From Chenopodium formosanum (taxonomy: Eukaryota > Streptophyta > Magnoliopsida > Caryophyllales > Amaranthaceae), in contig CM044872.1 in NCBI GenBank assembly GCA_024500155.1, positions 51,589,460 to 51,653,459 of the forward strand: DNA of 64,000 nucleotides. Direction: 5' to 3'. The notes under the pieces are model-generated. The model was given only the letters and a program-made list of their open reading frames with translations, had not been told where the DNA came from and ran no database searches. The position numbers and the translations under genes were made by a program. Position 1 is the stretch's first letter, and each line of letters opens with the position of its first letter. This document shows, piece by piece, positions 11,801-25,270 of this stretch.

Positions 11801-11810
11801 GCGACTTCCC

Positions 11811-11850
11811 TCCTCTCTCTCTCTCTCTTTCCTCCTACTTCCTCTCTCTC
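11811..11850 (+). repeat. CT-rich microsatellite, probable 5'UTR
   Basis: A CT/CCT-rich stretch about 660 bp upstream of the homeobox start codon. CT tracts of this kind are frequent at plant transcription starts and in 5'UTRs, so the transcript probably begins near here. Confidence 0.45.
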
Positions 11851-12380
11851 ATCCTTTGAAGAACCAAAACCAACAAAAAAAAAAAAAAAAAGAAAAAAAA
11901 AAGGAAAAAAAAGAAGTCTCCCTCTTTATAATTTTTGGCAAAATTTCCTCAATTTTTTTGCTTTCCCTCTCAAGTAGTCCACATAATTTAATGTTAGTTG
12001 ATGATATCTCTTTCCAGAAGGCGATCGCAGAGGGAGCACACTTAACTACAAAGAGAACCACATAAGGAAAAAAGCCGTAACCCGAACCCGAACTCAACCC
12101 GAATATTCATAAATAACTAAAGATAATACAGCCTAGCTTCATTTTGATAAAGATTGATATAGACCTTATTACCAGACGACAACCTACAAAAACAAGCACA
12201 ATTCATCTCAGAGAATTTTCATTTTTGCAGTACTAAGCATTTCTCTTTCATTCTAAGGTTTTTCCATTTTTCCATTTCAAGTTATGCTTTTTTTTTTTTT
12301 TTTCTTTTTTTTAATATTTTTATTTTTGGGTCGTTTTTATTATCTAGCTATCTATCATCTTCATGAAAGGGGAATCGGTG

Positions 12381-12412
<32 letters not shown>

Positions 12413-12484
12413 TTTTTTTTAACATGGTGCTGACAAATTGATGGTTTTTTTTTTGGGTTAAGGTTGTTGCTTATGTTACAGAAG

Positions 12485-12520
12485 ATGATGAAGAAAAAGA
12501 TAGAAAAAAGATGGGCGTAG
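12485..12520 (+). promoter_or_regulatory. uORF overlapping the homeobox start codon
   Basis: Two tandem ATGs at 12485 and 12488 open an 11-codon frame (MMKKKIEKRWA) that ends at TAG 12518-12520. It is out of frame with the main ATG at 12511 and overlaps it. A possible 5'UTR intron acceptor (TTACAG) ends at 12480, just before the uORF, so the uORF would remain in spliced mRNA. Confidence 0.6.
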
Positions 12521-13015
12521 CGCAACCATTACCATCAGTTTGTTCGTCATCAAAGAAGACGACGACGACCACTAGCACCACCACCACCATCATCAGTACA
12601 CCTTATCATCACTTGCAACAACTTATTGTCGCGATTGATAAACAACAGCCGGACAATAATAATACCGATAATTCTATGTCCCACGAGTATCATCATCCTC
12701 ATCAACATCATCATCACCACCAGCAAGCTGCAAATAATATCTTCAGCTTTCCGAATGGATTCGACAGATCTGCTGGAATAAACCAGCAGACCGAGCAGGC
12801 AACTGTGGCTGCTGAAGACCCTGCAGGAGGAGGATTACATCCTGTGTATGAAACTGCTGGGATGTTGTCGGAGATGTTCAATTTTGGGCACGGCTCAGGG
12901 CCTGCTCCAGGCCCCGAGCTGTTCGACTATCGCCGGGCTGTTGGCGGGATGGGCCCTGCCGATTGGTATGGGAATACAAGGCAGGTAACTAGAGACGATC
13001 AACAACATATTGTGG

Positions 13016-13063
<48 letters not shown>

Positions 13064-16000
13064 TGGGTGGTATAAGTGCACATGACTCGGCCGCAGCCAT
13101 GCAACTTTTTATGACTAATCCACCTCCGAGATCACCATCGCCGCCACAAGCACCACCACAAGCGCAATCCAACATTCAGCCGGGTATTGGGGGAGGAGGG
13201 TTTCACTCCCTAGCCGCGGCTGGAGTAGTCCACCCATCAGCTAATAATAATAGTACAAGTACAACAAATCATCCTAATTTTTGGAGCACTCAACATATCA
13301 ATAATCCAGCTGAATTAACCGGAATTGTGGAAGGACAAGGGCTATCATTATCGTTATCGTCGTCGTTACAGCATCTAGAAGCAGCTAAACAAGCTGAGGA
13401 AGAATTCAGAAACATTGGAGGTCCAAGTAATGAAAGTCATATTATGTTTTTTAACCAACACCAAGCTAATGCTACTGGAGTTGGTCCATCATCATCAACA
13501 ACCACCTCATCGCCAGGCGGTCATTTCTTTAAGAACCTAGCCCCTAGTCCACACCACTTACAATCCGTGGGCGCTTTCGGAGGTCCAAGTAATGCTCATC
13601 ACAACCAAATCCACCTTGGGTACGGGTCGGCGGCCACGTCATCATTGGGAGTAGTCAATGTGTTGAGGAATTCAAAATATGCTAAGCCTGCTCAAGATTT
13701 ACTAGAAGAATTTTGTAGCGTTGGAAGGGGTCAAATAAAAAAGCCTAAACTAGGGAGACAGAATTCGTCAAATCAAAACCCGACCTCAAGTGGCGGTGGC
13801 GGTGGTGGTGCTGCTGGTGACGGAGGTGGATCTTCGTCATTGACGAAAGATCCGCCTCAATTGTCACCATCTGATAGGATAGAACATCAAAGAAGGAAGG
13901 TCAAACTACTAGCAATGCTTGATGAGGCATGTTTTTCTTTCTTTACTAGTCATTTTGTTAATCATGGCACCTCTTTCTTCTTCTCACACCAAGAGTCAAG
14001 ACCAAATCTTATTTTATTTAATTAATTAATCCTTTACTTTTCTTAACCAAACCCAATTATTTTTTTTTTATTAAACCACCCAAATCAGATTTTTATTTAA
14101 AAGATCCGGCATGCTTACTCACAAAAGAAAATCAACCTTCTTTCTACTGGCCGGCAAAATATAGTATTAATGTTGGGCATATAGGGATTATTCTCATTGA
14201 ATCTTATGTTAATCAAAATTAAATCTTCATAATATATATAAGCTACCAATCAAAATATTATAATGTATAAGTTTTACTATATAATACTATAATTATTGTT
14301 ACTATTATAATTAAGAATATGATTAGAATGAGTTGACTTAATTAAGCTAAGGAAAATTTCTAATTTTTTTTTTTCAAATATAGTAGAGGGTCTACTCTAG
14401 GCACTTTGTTTATGTATAGTCTAAAATATAGATTGAATTTCTATTGGCTAAGACTAATAGTGAGAAGACAGGCAAAGAAACACCCGAAAGTATATTCTTT
14501 CTTTCATCCTTCGGCCTCCTTCTCCATTAACAATAATAATTTTGTCTCTATCCCAAATACTTTGGGTTAGTTTCCCTAATTATTTATTCATTATATTTAA
14601 AATTTATGTTAATGTACTTTTGGTTTCCCTTTAAGAGTAACAAACCTTCTTCCCTATTTCTTTATTTAATTAGGGTTTATAAATTAATACCCGAAAAATA
14701 AAGAATGATACTATTATATTACCAAATCTTCAATTCATTCCTACACTCCTAATCTTGGTTTATAAATAGTGACAGTGGTTAAAGACTATAATGTAATGAT
14801 TGTTGATTTTACGGTTAAAAATTGCTATTTTCGCAGGAATTTGTCTGTTATTTGAATTGAAACGCATTTTTGAGTATGTATAACAAATTCTTGTTTTCAT
14901 TTTCATATCATTGTCATAAATATTTTTACATATAAATAGTAAAGTAATTGAGATGCCTTTTTCCTGAAATCTTATACATATACATACCTACATATGTCTT
15001 ATTCTATACCCACCAAGAAAAACAAAATCAATTAAAAAAAAATATGATTGTGTTTTTAATTTGCACTAAATAAATTTAAAAAAAAAAAAAATAGGGCGTC
15101 TTTTCTCCTTAACTAAGTTACTCTCTTAGGTAGTTGAGTAGTGAAAACAACTCAGTAACCTCTTCAACAACTAACGTACACCCATGAAACTTGTGACTTA
15201 TCAACCTCCAATATCAACTTTCTAAATTTATACTATACTTGTATGATTTAATTAATTAATTAATTTTATTTCCTTTGATTTTGATCTTTTAGGTGGATAG
15301 AAGGTACAACCATTACTGTGAGCAAATGCAGATGGTAGTAAACTCGTTCGACCTAATAATGGGGTATGGCGCAGCCATTCCATACACGGCATTAGCCCAA
15401 AAGGCGATGTCTAGGCATTTTAGATGTCTAAAGGACGCAATACAAGTACAACTTAAGCATAGTTGTGAAATGTTAGGAGAAAAAGATCCAACCACAAGTT
15501 CGGGGATAACAAAGGGTGAAACACCAAGGTTGAAGGTACTAGAACAAAGTCTAAGACAACAAAGGGCGTTCCATCAAATGGGGATGATGGATCAAGAAGC
15601 GTGGCGCCCGCAATGTGGCTTACCGGAGAGATCAGTGAATGTACTAAGGGCATGGCTATTTGAACACTTCCTTCATCCGTATGTTGTCTTTTTCTTTTAC
15701 TCTCTTGTTATTATTCTTTTTGTTTGGTTCGTTGATAATATTATGTGCATGATGATATGAATAACATGATATAATATGATGAATGATGGATCCAAGGTAA
15801 ATTACTTTGTGTAAGTCGTTGTTGTTGTTGTTGTTGTTGTTGCATAAAAAAATGGTTTGGACAAACGGGAAAAAAGCTGAGTTAAAGGTTATTGATCATC
15901 ATCATGGTCATGTCTCTTTTTATTCTTTTCTGTATGTTCTTTTTAGCACAGTTTCTCATGTCAATCTATCATGTCTATCTAGAAATAGAATATTTTTTGG

Positions 16001-19000
16001 GATTTATAACTTTGTTATTATTATTTATTATTATTATTATTTTTTTTATGTATATAATGAATAGGACTTAGTTCAGTTGAATTAGTAATGATTAATTAAT
16101 ATAATGTAAGATGTTTATGTAAAGGTCACAATAGTTTAGAAATACATTTTATACGGTCTAAGTCAAATAGGAGATTATTATAGGCTAATGAAGTATAAAT
16201 TGTCATTATTGAGTGTTAAAATGCTCATCATTTAGCTCATTTTATAAGGGTTGTATGGCGTGGTATCAAGGAATATAATGAGTTTAATTTGAAATTTGTT
16301 TGTGTTCTATTAATTTATTTGTGTGGCCGCTTCTATGACTCAAATATACAAATTGAGAAAGGTGATTATTATATATTATATTGATAATTCTTGTTGATCT
16401 TAAAATGTTTAAATTTCTCTATCTTAATAATATTCAAGTTTTTTTTTTTTTTTTTGTTGTGTAATTGATTGCTAAATGCATTTAGGTGTATGACTTATAT
16501 CATTGTAAAATGAATTAGATATTTAACCAACGACCTAGTATATAAGGCACACTTTGAATCTTAAATGCAACTTGATGTTATGATCTCAGTCCCACTGTGA
16601 TTTTATGTTCTAATTTGAAGATTAATGATATATGTTTAGTTTTAAATACATCCAAATTTTGTCATAACACCATAATCATCTCAAATCATTCTTACAGATT
16701 ATTCATTTTTACTTAGTTGTATGTTGCTCATACTATATACGAAGTATTGATGTAGTTTACACTTTCTTACTTTATATTGTCTAAAACCTAAAATAATACA
16801 ACACTTATTTGCTTACAAATATTTGTTTAAAGTACGTTTCCATACAACATAACAAAACCGACTTCATATTCTAAGGTTCTGATTCGAAATAGAGATATTT
16901 TAGTCATTGGTTATTGCATTGTCATATTACAATTATCATTATGAATTGCTTAAGTAAAATCATTTTTGCAAGATGGGTTATATATATTGAAATTACCAAA
17001 CAAAATGAAATGATGCACATGTAAATTGTTAAGAACTAGGACTAGTACTAATCAAAACCATTGGAGTTAATTAATAAGGGAGTGTAATTAATTGCTCGCT
17101 GTATGTAATAGACCCTTGATTCAGATCAGTATTGATTAATTAATGAATTTCTAAAACAATTTAAATTAATTGATTGATTAATGGTGATGCTTTTCTGCTG
17201 TATCAATGACAACAAGGTTCCAAGAAATAATGACAAGCGAAAAGCCAATAAAATTGATCTACCGTTATACTACATACATACAACAATCATGCTTTTCTTC
17301 TCAGACCACATTTAATTTTAATTCAAGATATGACAAAGATTCAAGTGGCTATATCATACAGTTGTCCTTATGACCTTTCTCTCTCTCTTAGATTTTCACG
17401 CCCCCTTTAAGATGAGAGAGAATTTCTATATTTTTCCATTTTACATTATTTTTTTTTTATTTTCTTGTGTATTAATTAATTAATTAAATACAAGTGTTAT
17501 TATATAAATATATGAAAAACATGACCATTGTTACACCAAAAAAAGCATATATATGGTATACAAATATAGCAAGTGTAGGTTTTTGTAAAAAGACATGGTA
17601 ACTCATCAAAACACGGTACACATTTATCTCATACTATATGATAATTGTACATGGGTAGATTATACACTGGGTGACTGTAATAGACTAATGTCGTATTCTC
17701 ATTGATCGAGCTTGGACACACTATATGATGTCTTTTTCTGGTCACTATCTCAGATATCCAAGCGACGCTGATAAGCATTTGTTAGCACGGCAGACTGGTT
17801 TATCAAGAAATCAGGTACGAGTACCGCCTTTTTTCTTTCGTTTCGTTATCTCTCTCTCTGTCTCTAGCTATTATGCATATGCACAATTTCACAGACATGT
17901 ATGCAAATAAAAGACACACAAAAATGCAAGAGAGTACTTAAATGCAAGTAGGGAAAAAAAGAAAGAAAGAAAGTCATATTCATCATTAATGAGAGAATGC
18001 CTTGGTAACTTCTATAGGACAGTAAAAAAAAATGGCAATAATAATAAAGAATAACATTGCATGGATATAAGTCATATAACCTATAGTTTTTGTACTACAG
18101 TTTTTATCCTTTTTTTTTTTTTTTTTTTAACTGATGAAACTACTGTCATTGAGAATGACCTAAAAAGTTACTATAGTAGTATAATTATTTTAAGTGGGTT
18201 TTATATATTATACTTTTGGCTTTAATTTTACTGATTGTACTTTCACTTAATTAGGGTACACACAAAAAAATACAGGTAAGATGAATCATATGATAATAAA
18301 AGCAGATGTAAGTACGGAAAAAATAATTAAAAGATGGTGTGGAAGAAAGTTTTCAGAGAGCTTTCCTCTCTGTCTTTCTCTATGCAATGTGCATCATACA
18401 TTATTACTCCATATACTATGATTCTTTTTTATAATGCTATTATTGAATTTATATGATTATTATATCAGTTGACCGACCAAAGTGATGATTAAAGCAACAT
18501 ACATTATGGTATTTATGCAATGGATAAATAGGACTTATTAGTTAAAAATAGTATGATCATATTTTTCCGATTATTGTGTCATTTCAAAGAGTAATAGATC
18601 AATATGCACGCGATACATGTACGAAATTTCAAAAGTGTATATTTGACTGCTCATTGAGAACATTAGTATTGATGGTATCAAACATTAATAAAAGGGAAGA
18701 TAGGTGCTGACATTTTTTTTTGGTACGTAGCTAGTTCAAAGTTTGCTTAAGAAAGTTCATCTTATCAAGGTTCAAGGTTGTATGGTAAATTTGTGGTACA
18801 TTAGTAGAGGGAACTAATTTCATGACTCTCTATACTATTTTTGGTGAGGGAAACAATTAGAAAAATGCTATGTATTTATCAATTAGTCTTGGTATATTTT
18901 AATTAGGAAAATGTTCAATTCAATCCTTAACACAGTCAGAGTTTAAGGACTTATACTATATACATAATAGCTAGTAGCTTTGCCAATATATTATGATTGC

Positions 19001-19106
19001 GTAACATTTAGGGCTTGTTTAATATCTATCAATGCTAGTTTTCAATTTTTGCTTTTTTGATTTTACATGTCATATGATATGAGATGTATTTAAAAAAAAT
19101 TATATT

Positions 19107-19165
<59 letters not shown>

Positions 19166-22100
19166 TTGATTTAGAAAACTAATAAGTGAGAAGAAAACTA
19201 TTGTTTTATACTGCGTATATGGTTACCATTTCATTATTTTTAAAAAATATGAAATTGAAAACAAACAATATTAATGAACATATTTCTTAGTATCTCATTT
19301 AGTTAAAACAATCCCAAGCATAAATTATTAATAAAATTATAACTACAATAGAGAGATTACAAAAGATGCGTAAAAACAAGCCTTTGTAAATCAGCAAAAA
19401 GAGATCTAAATAAAATTTGTATAAAAACAAACCATGGTATGTGAAACATATTACAATATATGAAAAGTTTATAAACTACTACATTTAGAAGTAGATAATT
19501 TACAAACAATCGTAAACTGATAATTGATTGTATTAGCTAATTCGATCAACAAATTCTTTGCTTATTGGTCATTATGAATTGCTTACATATTTATATAAAT
19601 ATTTTCTAGTAATTGAAAATTTTACTAACCAATACAATAATACAATAAGTATAAAGCTAACCAACCAATACACAATTTGAAAACAAGAAAATAAAGATGA
19701 TTTGAGTGCACTATAGCTAAGATATGGCACCCTTCTAGAGTTCTAGGAAGACCCTCAAGTCTATCTCTATCATATGTAACATCATCTCAACCTTCATAAC
19801 ACTGAAAATAGATCCAATAATTATAGTTTAGACTTGTGGGATTTTCATTATTACAATCACTTGTTAAACTAGACCTTTAGCCAACCAACTATTTGACACC
19901 AACACCAAGAAATATTTTTTGAAGTTGGCAAGTTAAGATTCCTAATTGCCTTCTAACATCCATAAAATCTACACCATTTTTTTTTTCAAAGAATTGACTT
20001 GTGCTTCCTTTTTTTTTTTTTCAAGAAGAATTGACTTGTGCTTCTTATACTATTGGATTTATCCTTCAACTCTTAAATTACAAAGATATGGCATTTTTCA
20101 ACGTACTAATAGAGGAAAAATTACAAAGATGAAATTTTAATATAGTATAGAATAATTGAAAAATATAGACGGGACACATGTCATCAATATCGGCAGCCTA
20201 TATCTCATAGCATTCCAATACAATATTAAGAACAAGATTGTGAAATCTAATTTCATCTTTTAAACAATCCTACTTCCACAATATGTATAAAGTCTTTTTC
20301 CATTAATTAGCTAGCTAAGATATAAAATCGAAAGAAAATCTAAAAAGAACAATGCAACTAATAGAAAAAGAAAAAAAAAGGAGCATATTCTTGGAACATT
20401 GCATTGCATTGCATGTAAGTGCGTGACAAGCACTAAAATGCATGCTACGTCATTGCCCATTGGTTATTACTCAGCCTCTACAGTTGCCATTAAATAATGC
20501 TGATTCTTCCTTATTATTGTACAACTATTTCGGTTGGGAAAGATTGTTTTGTTAGGTCTTCTTTATTCTGAACATAACCAACTCCTACCCCCCTAATTTG
20601 AGCATTTTTAAGTGTAATCAATAGAATAGGATTGTTGATTATTAATCATTAGGAAAACATATAAAGTTATCCCTGTAATATAAAAGTCGTGCTTAAATAA
20701 CAAAATAGAAAGAGTCTCTCTTATCTCTCGATATTCTTTTAAGATTACCAACATACCAACTGCATAATATTATTGAGGCTGAATGTAATTTTTCTTAATA
20801 AGATATACTCGTATTAATGTATATCAAAAGAATTGAATTAAAAAGATTTTTTTTTACTTTTTATTCTTTTAAGTATTCATATTGGAATGGAACCTTTTCT
20901 AAATATATAGGAGCCTTCACATAAATAAAGGAAAAAATTATTATTGATAGGTTTGTTTGTTGATTTGATTGGGTTCCATTATTTAGATGATTTTATGCTT
21001 TTTAATGGTCCCTGTTACAAGTTTTAGGAGCTTTATAATTTTTAAAATGTTTGGTTGTCTCTTATTAAGATTTTCAAGAGATTTACTTCGATTGAGCTGA
21101 ACTTGAGAGGTTAAAATTGCATGTTACATCTTATGTGCATGCTGTAAATTGTTGTCTTTGTTTCTAAAAGTATGCTCTAAAAAACAATTTAAGCAATGAC
21201 CAATTGAATTTATTTTTACAATAATATGTTACTATTTCATTATATAAACGATTTCTCTTTAAAAAAAAAAATTTGGTCCGACTTCCTCTACTAGTACATA
21301 CTACTCCTAGATAATTACAATAAGACAATTGTACAAGTGGAATTGGAACGATTGTCATTTTTGTCTAACAATGAATAATAAAAAGTCAAATATATATTGT
21401 CTTTACTCTTCAATCTTCACATTGTGCTTAAAAGATAAAGGATGGTACCCCCTAGTCCCTAGTGTATAGGTATCCCACAAGTCTTGTAGCCCTATTTGAA
21501 GAAGGATACAATGGAGGATTTAGGTCGTAGTGTCCCTTGTCAGTTAAATTGCATGTAAAAATAAACAAATAAATGAGACAGAAATCTACACGATTATGAC
21601 TGTTTTGAAATACAGTAAACAAAATAAACTATCATATCTCCCTTTCATTACTTACTCACAAACTTTTATTGTGCCATCATGTGGTTACTTCATTAGTGTT
21701 ACATGATTACTCGATCAATATTACAAAGGTTATTTCATCAGTACTATAAGTGTTATTTAATCGATGTATAGTGGTTATTCGATCAGTATTATAGGAATTA
21801 TATTGTTCTTTTACAAGCGGTCAAATAAATTATTATTTTTTATACGTACCTAGATTTATTTTTACTTTAAATTACCTTTAGAAATATATGATTGGGATGT
21901 GTTTGTGATGAGGTAAGGATAGGATATAACGTGCATAGGCAATAGAAGAGGATGGTCCTAAAAAATGTAGGGTCTGGTTACTATAATTGTTCCCACTAAT
22001 ACTATTCACCATTCACTTTCATAAAATTGAATGCCCTCAAAACTACAATTCAGTAAGGTCAATTCTCAAATCATCAGTACTACCAGTGCCACTTATTCAG

Positions 22101-23396
22101 TGTCTGCTTTGAATTTATTGAACCTTGTATTTAATTTGTCTATCCCATTTATTTCTTTCAAACTTAAGTTGGTGTGTACATCCAATCAATAGTCGTCTCA
22201 TACTATATTGTGACTATTTTTTGAGTCAATTGTCCAACCATAATACTATGTATTGTGTTACTCGTATATAGATTGGTTATGTTTATTAATTAGGAATTTC
22301 CCTTGGTATAAAAGAAGGTAAAAATTAGAGGCATCTGGAAAATAGAATAGTGCGACTTCTACGTGTTACGTGTAACATACTGGATGTACAAGGTACAATA
22401 CTCAAGTATGAAAAAAATTTATAACTAAAAAAATATTTAGTACTCCGTAGTAATTTATGATTATATTTTCTTAAAGAAACTTGATAAATGTAAAATAATT
22501 TCTAATATAAAACTATGAAAGCGGGAATTATTAGAATGGTTAGAATGACTTTAAATAATCCGAGTCAAATAATATCTGTTATCTTAGGACGGAGAAATTA
22601 TAACATGACAAGAGTTAACGGCAATAAGGCCTACAGATTTTTTCTAAAAAAAAAAAAAATAAGGCCTACAGATTAAACATTAATGCATCTATCATTATGT
22701 TATACAGTAATATTATGGAACTTATTTACAAGTGTAATGACCATATATATATATATATACATTGGGACAAATTTTGAAAAACAGGTATCAAATTGGTTCA
22801 TAAATGCAAGAGTACGGTTATGGAAACCCATGATTGAAGAGATGTACCAACAAGAATCCAAAGAAATGGAAGAAGAGCGAGAACGAGAACGAGAACGCGA
22901 TCGAGAAGGAAACCAAACGAGCAGCAGCACCAGCAACAGCTTCGCAACACAGCAACAACATCAGCAACAACAACAACAACAACAACAACAAGCATCAACT
23001 TCACATAACCCAATGCCTTGTTCTTCTCCTGCTGCCAATGCCACTGTCGCAGCAGAAGGCAAAAGATCCGCTGAAACAATGACACCTGCAGTCCCGCCAT
23101 CTGACCGCGACCCTTCAGTTCTTGCAATCAATAGACACCACCAACATCATCACCAACTACCGTCCCACTCGGCTGCAGCCCTTGTAGGTCTTCAGCCAAG
23201 TGGGTCCCAGGATTTTATCCATGGACCAGCAGATGATACGTGTCATTTTGGTGGTGGGGATAATGTGGGCCCCACTACTATGATTAGATTTGGGACTTCG
23301 ACTGGTGACGTGTCCCTTACTTTAGGGCTTCGTCATGCCGGGAATGCTCCGGAGAAAGGTGCTGCCTTTTCTGTTAGGGACTTTGGGAGCTGCTAA
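12511..23396 (+). CDS. BLH4: BEL1-like homeodomain protein (SAWTOOTH, BLH2/BLH4 type)
   Basis: TALE-class transcription factor that acts in the nucleus as a heterodimer with KNOX proteins. The Arabidopsis relatives SAW1/SAW2 restrain KNOX expression in leaf margins. Coding exons are 12511-13926, 15293-15678, 17754-17814 (61 nt) and 22785-23396, giving 824 residues. In order: N-terminal His/Gln-rich region with PVYETAGMLSEMF; polyQ at 171-184; ZIBEL motif GLSLSLSSS near 277; SKY box around 387-402 (NSKYAKPAQDLLEEF); BELL domain across the exon 1/2 junction; homeodomain at about 582-645 with the TALE PYP loop at 601-603 and WFINARVRLW; C-terminal ZIBEL VSLTLGLRH. The start fits the MG-x opening of the family. 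Intron 1 uses a GC donor (GAG|GCATGT) and intron 3 is about 5 kb. Family is certain; which of BLH2 or BLH4 is closer is not. Confidence 0.93.
13021..13062 (+). repeat. (CAG)14 coding polyglutamine repeat
   Basis: Fourteen uninterrupted CAG codons in exon 1 of the homeobox gene (residues 171-184). The pure codon makes it prone to length change. A second, mixed CAA/CAG Gln tract lies in exon 4 near 22945-22990. Confidence 0.95.
15818..15842 (+). repeat. (TTG)n microsatellite
   Basis: About eight TTG units in intron 2 of the homeobox gene, shortly after the exon 2 donor. Confidence 0.9.
19111..19164 (+). repeat. (AAT)n microsatellite
   Basis: About eighteen AAT units inside the 5-kb intron 3 of the homeobox gene. 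The surrounding DNA starting near 19013 (GGGCTTGTTTAATATC) resembles the ends of the MITE at 54906-55126, so the array may lie in a decayed relative. Confidence 0.85.
19991..20043 (+). repeat. local 36-bp duplication
   Basis: GAATTGACTTGTGCTTC occurs at 19991-20007 and again at 20027-20043, each preceded by a T run and CAA. A small tandem duplication within intron 3 of the homeobox gene. Confidence 0.7.
21640..21800 (+). repeat. degenerate GTTAC/GTTATT repeats
   Basis: Four to five imperfect units of about 30 bp (for example GTTACTTCATTAGTGTTAC, then ATTACTCGATCAATATTAC) in intron 3 of the homeobox gene. They resemble in style the array at 3318-3495 without clear base-by-base identity. Confidence 0.45.
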
Positions 23397-24678
23397 AATT
23401 GGTTTTTATATTTTTATTATATTCTTTTTTTTGTTATTATAAAGAAAATAAGCGGGAAAGGCGTACAAATTCAAAAAATAATATGTCTTCCTAGCTTATA
23501 AAAATTGAACAAAGTGAAAAAAAGGGGTGAAAAATATAGATTGGTGCAATTTCAAGGACGTATGTATGTATGTAGCTAAGTAAACTAGCTAGCTAGGTTG
23601 GTCCATGCATCATATTATGATTATCTTTTTATTATTTGTTGGAAAATTGTATAGTAGAAGAATTAAGCTTCTTTTTTGAATTTTATTTTTGGATGAGTGG
23701 AGTTTAATTAGTTAATTGTTATTTATACTAAGTATGTAAAATTAATTTTGTGAATGATTAAATAATTAAGAATAGTGTAAGAGGAACCAATGAGATGACG
23801 ATTGACGACCAAGTCATCAAGAAGTGATAGTATAGTCATTATGATGTGGTTAATTATATATCAGGTGACAAATTATAAGGGCATTTTGATGTAATAATAA
23901 TTTCCAATCAGTTAGTTGCGGGCCTAAGCATGTTCATGAGATTGGTTCTCAAAAGAAAAAACGCATGTTCAAGAGATTGGAGTGGGAGTGGTGATTGATA
24001 AATGATTGAAATGATGGATTGTCACAATTTGAGAGAGAATGATCGAACAATGGTGTAAAGTAGTTAGTAAACAGATGATGAATTGATTAGATCGATTTGA
24101 TATTGCACTTTTTTTGCCCTAATGTTCATTTGATTTGCACTTTTTTTTTACAGGGTCTACTTGTGATATGATTATGTTCAAACACAACTTGGAATTGGTA
24201 TATACGATAATATGAGTATCTTACTATTTTTGTATACTCCGTATATAATGTTTCATGTCAACAAATACATTTAAACAAAGCAATATAATTTGATTAAGCT
24301 CTTCATCATCATATAGAACATTGTCGCATAAAGTGAGATGTAATAAAAAAATTGTTGTAAAATTAAAATTCCATAAGATCGATTAATGCTATTTTAATAA
24401 AGGTCTACAACAACCTTAAATGCATATCAAAGGCCGTTAACAATTTAAAGCAATACAAAATAAAATTTGTCACAACAATTAAGTCATAGATGGATTATTA
24501 TTGTAAGATATTAATATAAGGCAGTTATTCTCTTCATTTTATTATATCTAATTTGTTTCATTTTCACTTTATATACATTTGATTAGACCTGATTAATCCC
24601 AAATAGACATGATATATACAAGAATATATTATCATATATTCTAACAAAATAAGGTGGATGACTAGATGTTACATACTA

Positions 24679-24709
<31 letters not shown>

Positions 24710-24936
24710 GGTAGTAGTAACAAATTATTTTTGCCTATCGATCTCTCATAAAAGAAAAACTAGTTGTTGAGTACAAAAATGTGAGTTTATATAGGATGAA
24801 GATTCTTTTGAGCTTAAGTATTAATTCATCAATTAAAGAGTAACATTTACAAATTACAATGCAATAGAGATCAAAACGTACTGAGAAACATAATTAAGTT
24901 GGATCAAAATCATGGGTGACATTTGACGTTGATGAA
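23397..24936. other. 3' flank of the homeobox gene, no gene seen
   Basis: Begins with the 3'UTR of the homeobox gene (poly-T-rich, then AATAA-like motifs within 300 bp). The remainder is AT-rich DNA with no recognised gene. Confidence 0.45.
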
Positions 24937-24941
24937 TACTC

Positions 24942-25270
24942 TGTTGAGAACACCCATATTCAGGCCCAGGCCCAGGCCCATTTGGCTAACAACAGAATTA
25001 GTCAAACAGGAGCTTAGTCAGCAGTGTAATTAGAGTTAGTTATAACAAACTCTAATTTCTTTTTCTGTTATTTTGTTAGCATCATACAGCTGTATAAATA
25101 TAGGTGTTTGTTGTAATAATTGCATATAATAACTTTCTCCTAACTTTTCTGGGTTTTCATTTTTTCTTTCAATAATAAAACACTTTCTGTTCTTCATTCT
25201 TCTTCTTCGACTAAGTTCTTCTCTGAATCTTCTTCTTCTCTAAATTCGAAGATTTCTTCCAAAATTAACA
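24942..25270 (+). mobile_element. solo LTR
   Basis: A 329-bp block that begins TGTTGAGAAC and ends AAAATTAACA, with the TG...CA termini of LTRs, and a perfect 5-bp target duplication TACTC at 24937-24941 and 25271-25275. It holds a TATA-like GTATAAATATAGG near 25092 and a polyadenylation-like AATAATAAAA near 25170. No primer-binding site or internal coding region adjoins it, so it is a recombination remnant of an LTR retrotransposon, probably copia-like by its size and 5-bp duplication. Confidence 0.88.

Noticed and set aside
12895..13104. Leucine-rich minus-strand ORF
   Set aside because: Antisense reading of the (CAG)14 tract.
13927..13940. Alternative GT donor at GCAT|GTTTTT for homeobox intron 1
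   Set aside because: Using it adds four bases and breaks the frame at the conserved LDE-VDRRY junction, and the site matches the donor consensus poorly.
22700..23127. Antisense and frame-shifted ORFs over the last homeobox exon
   Set aside because: Composition shadows of the CAA/CAG and CGAGAA repeats. The sense frame holds the homeodomain helix and the conserved C-terminus.
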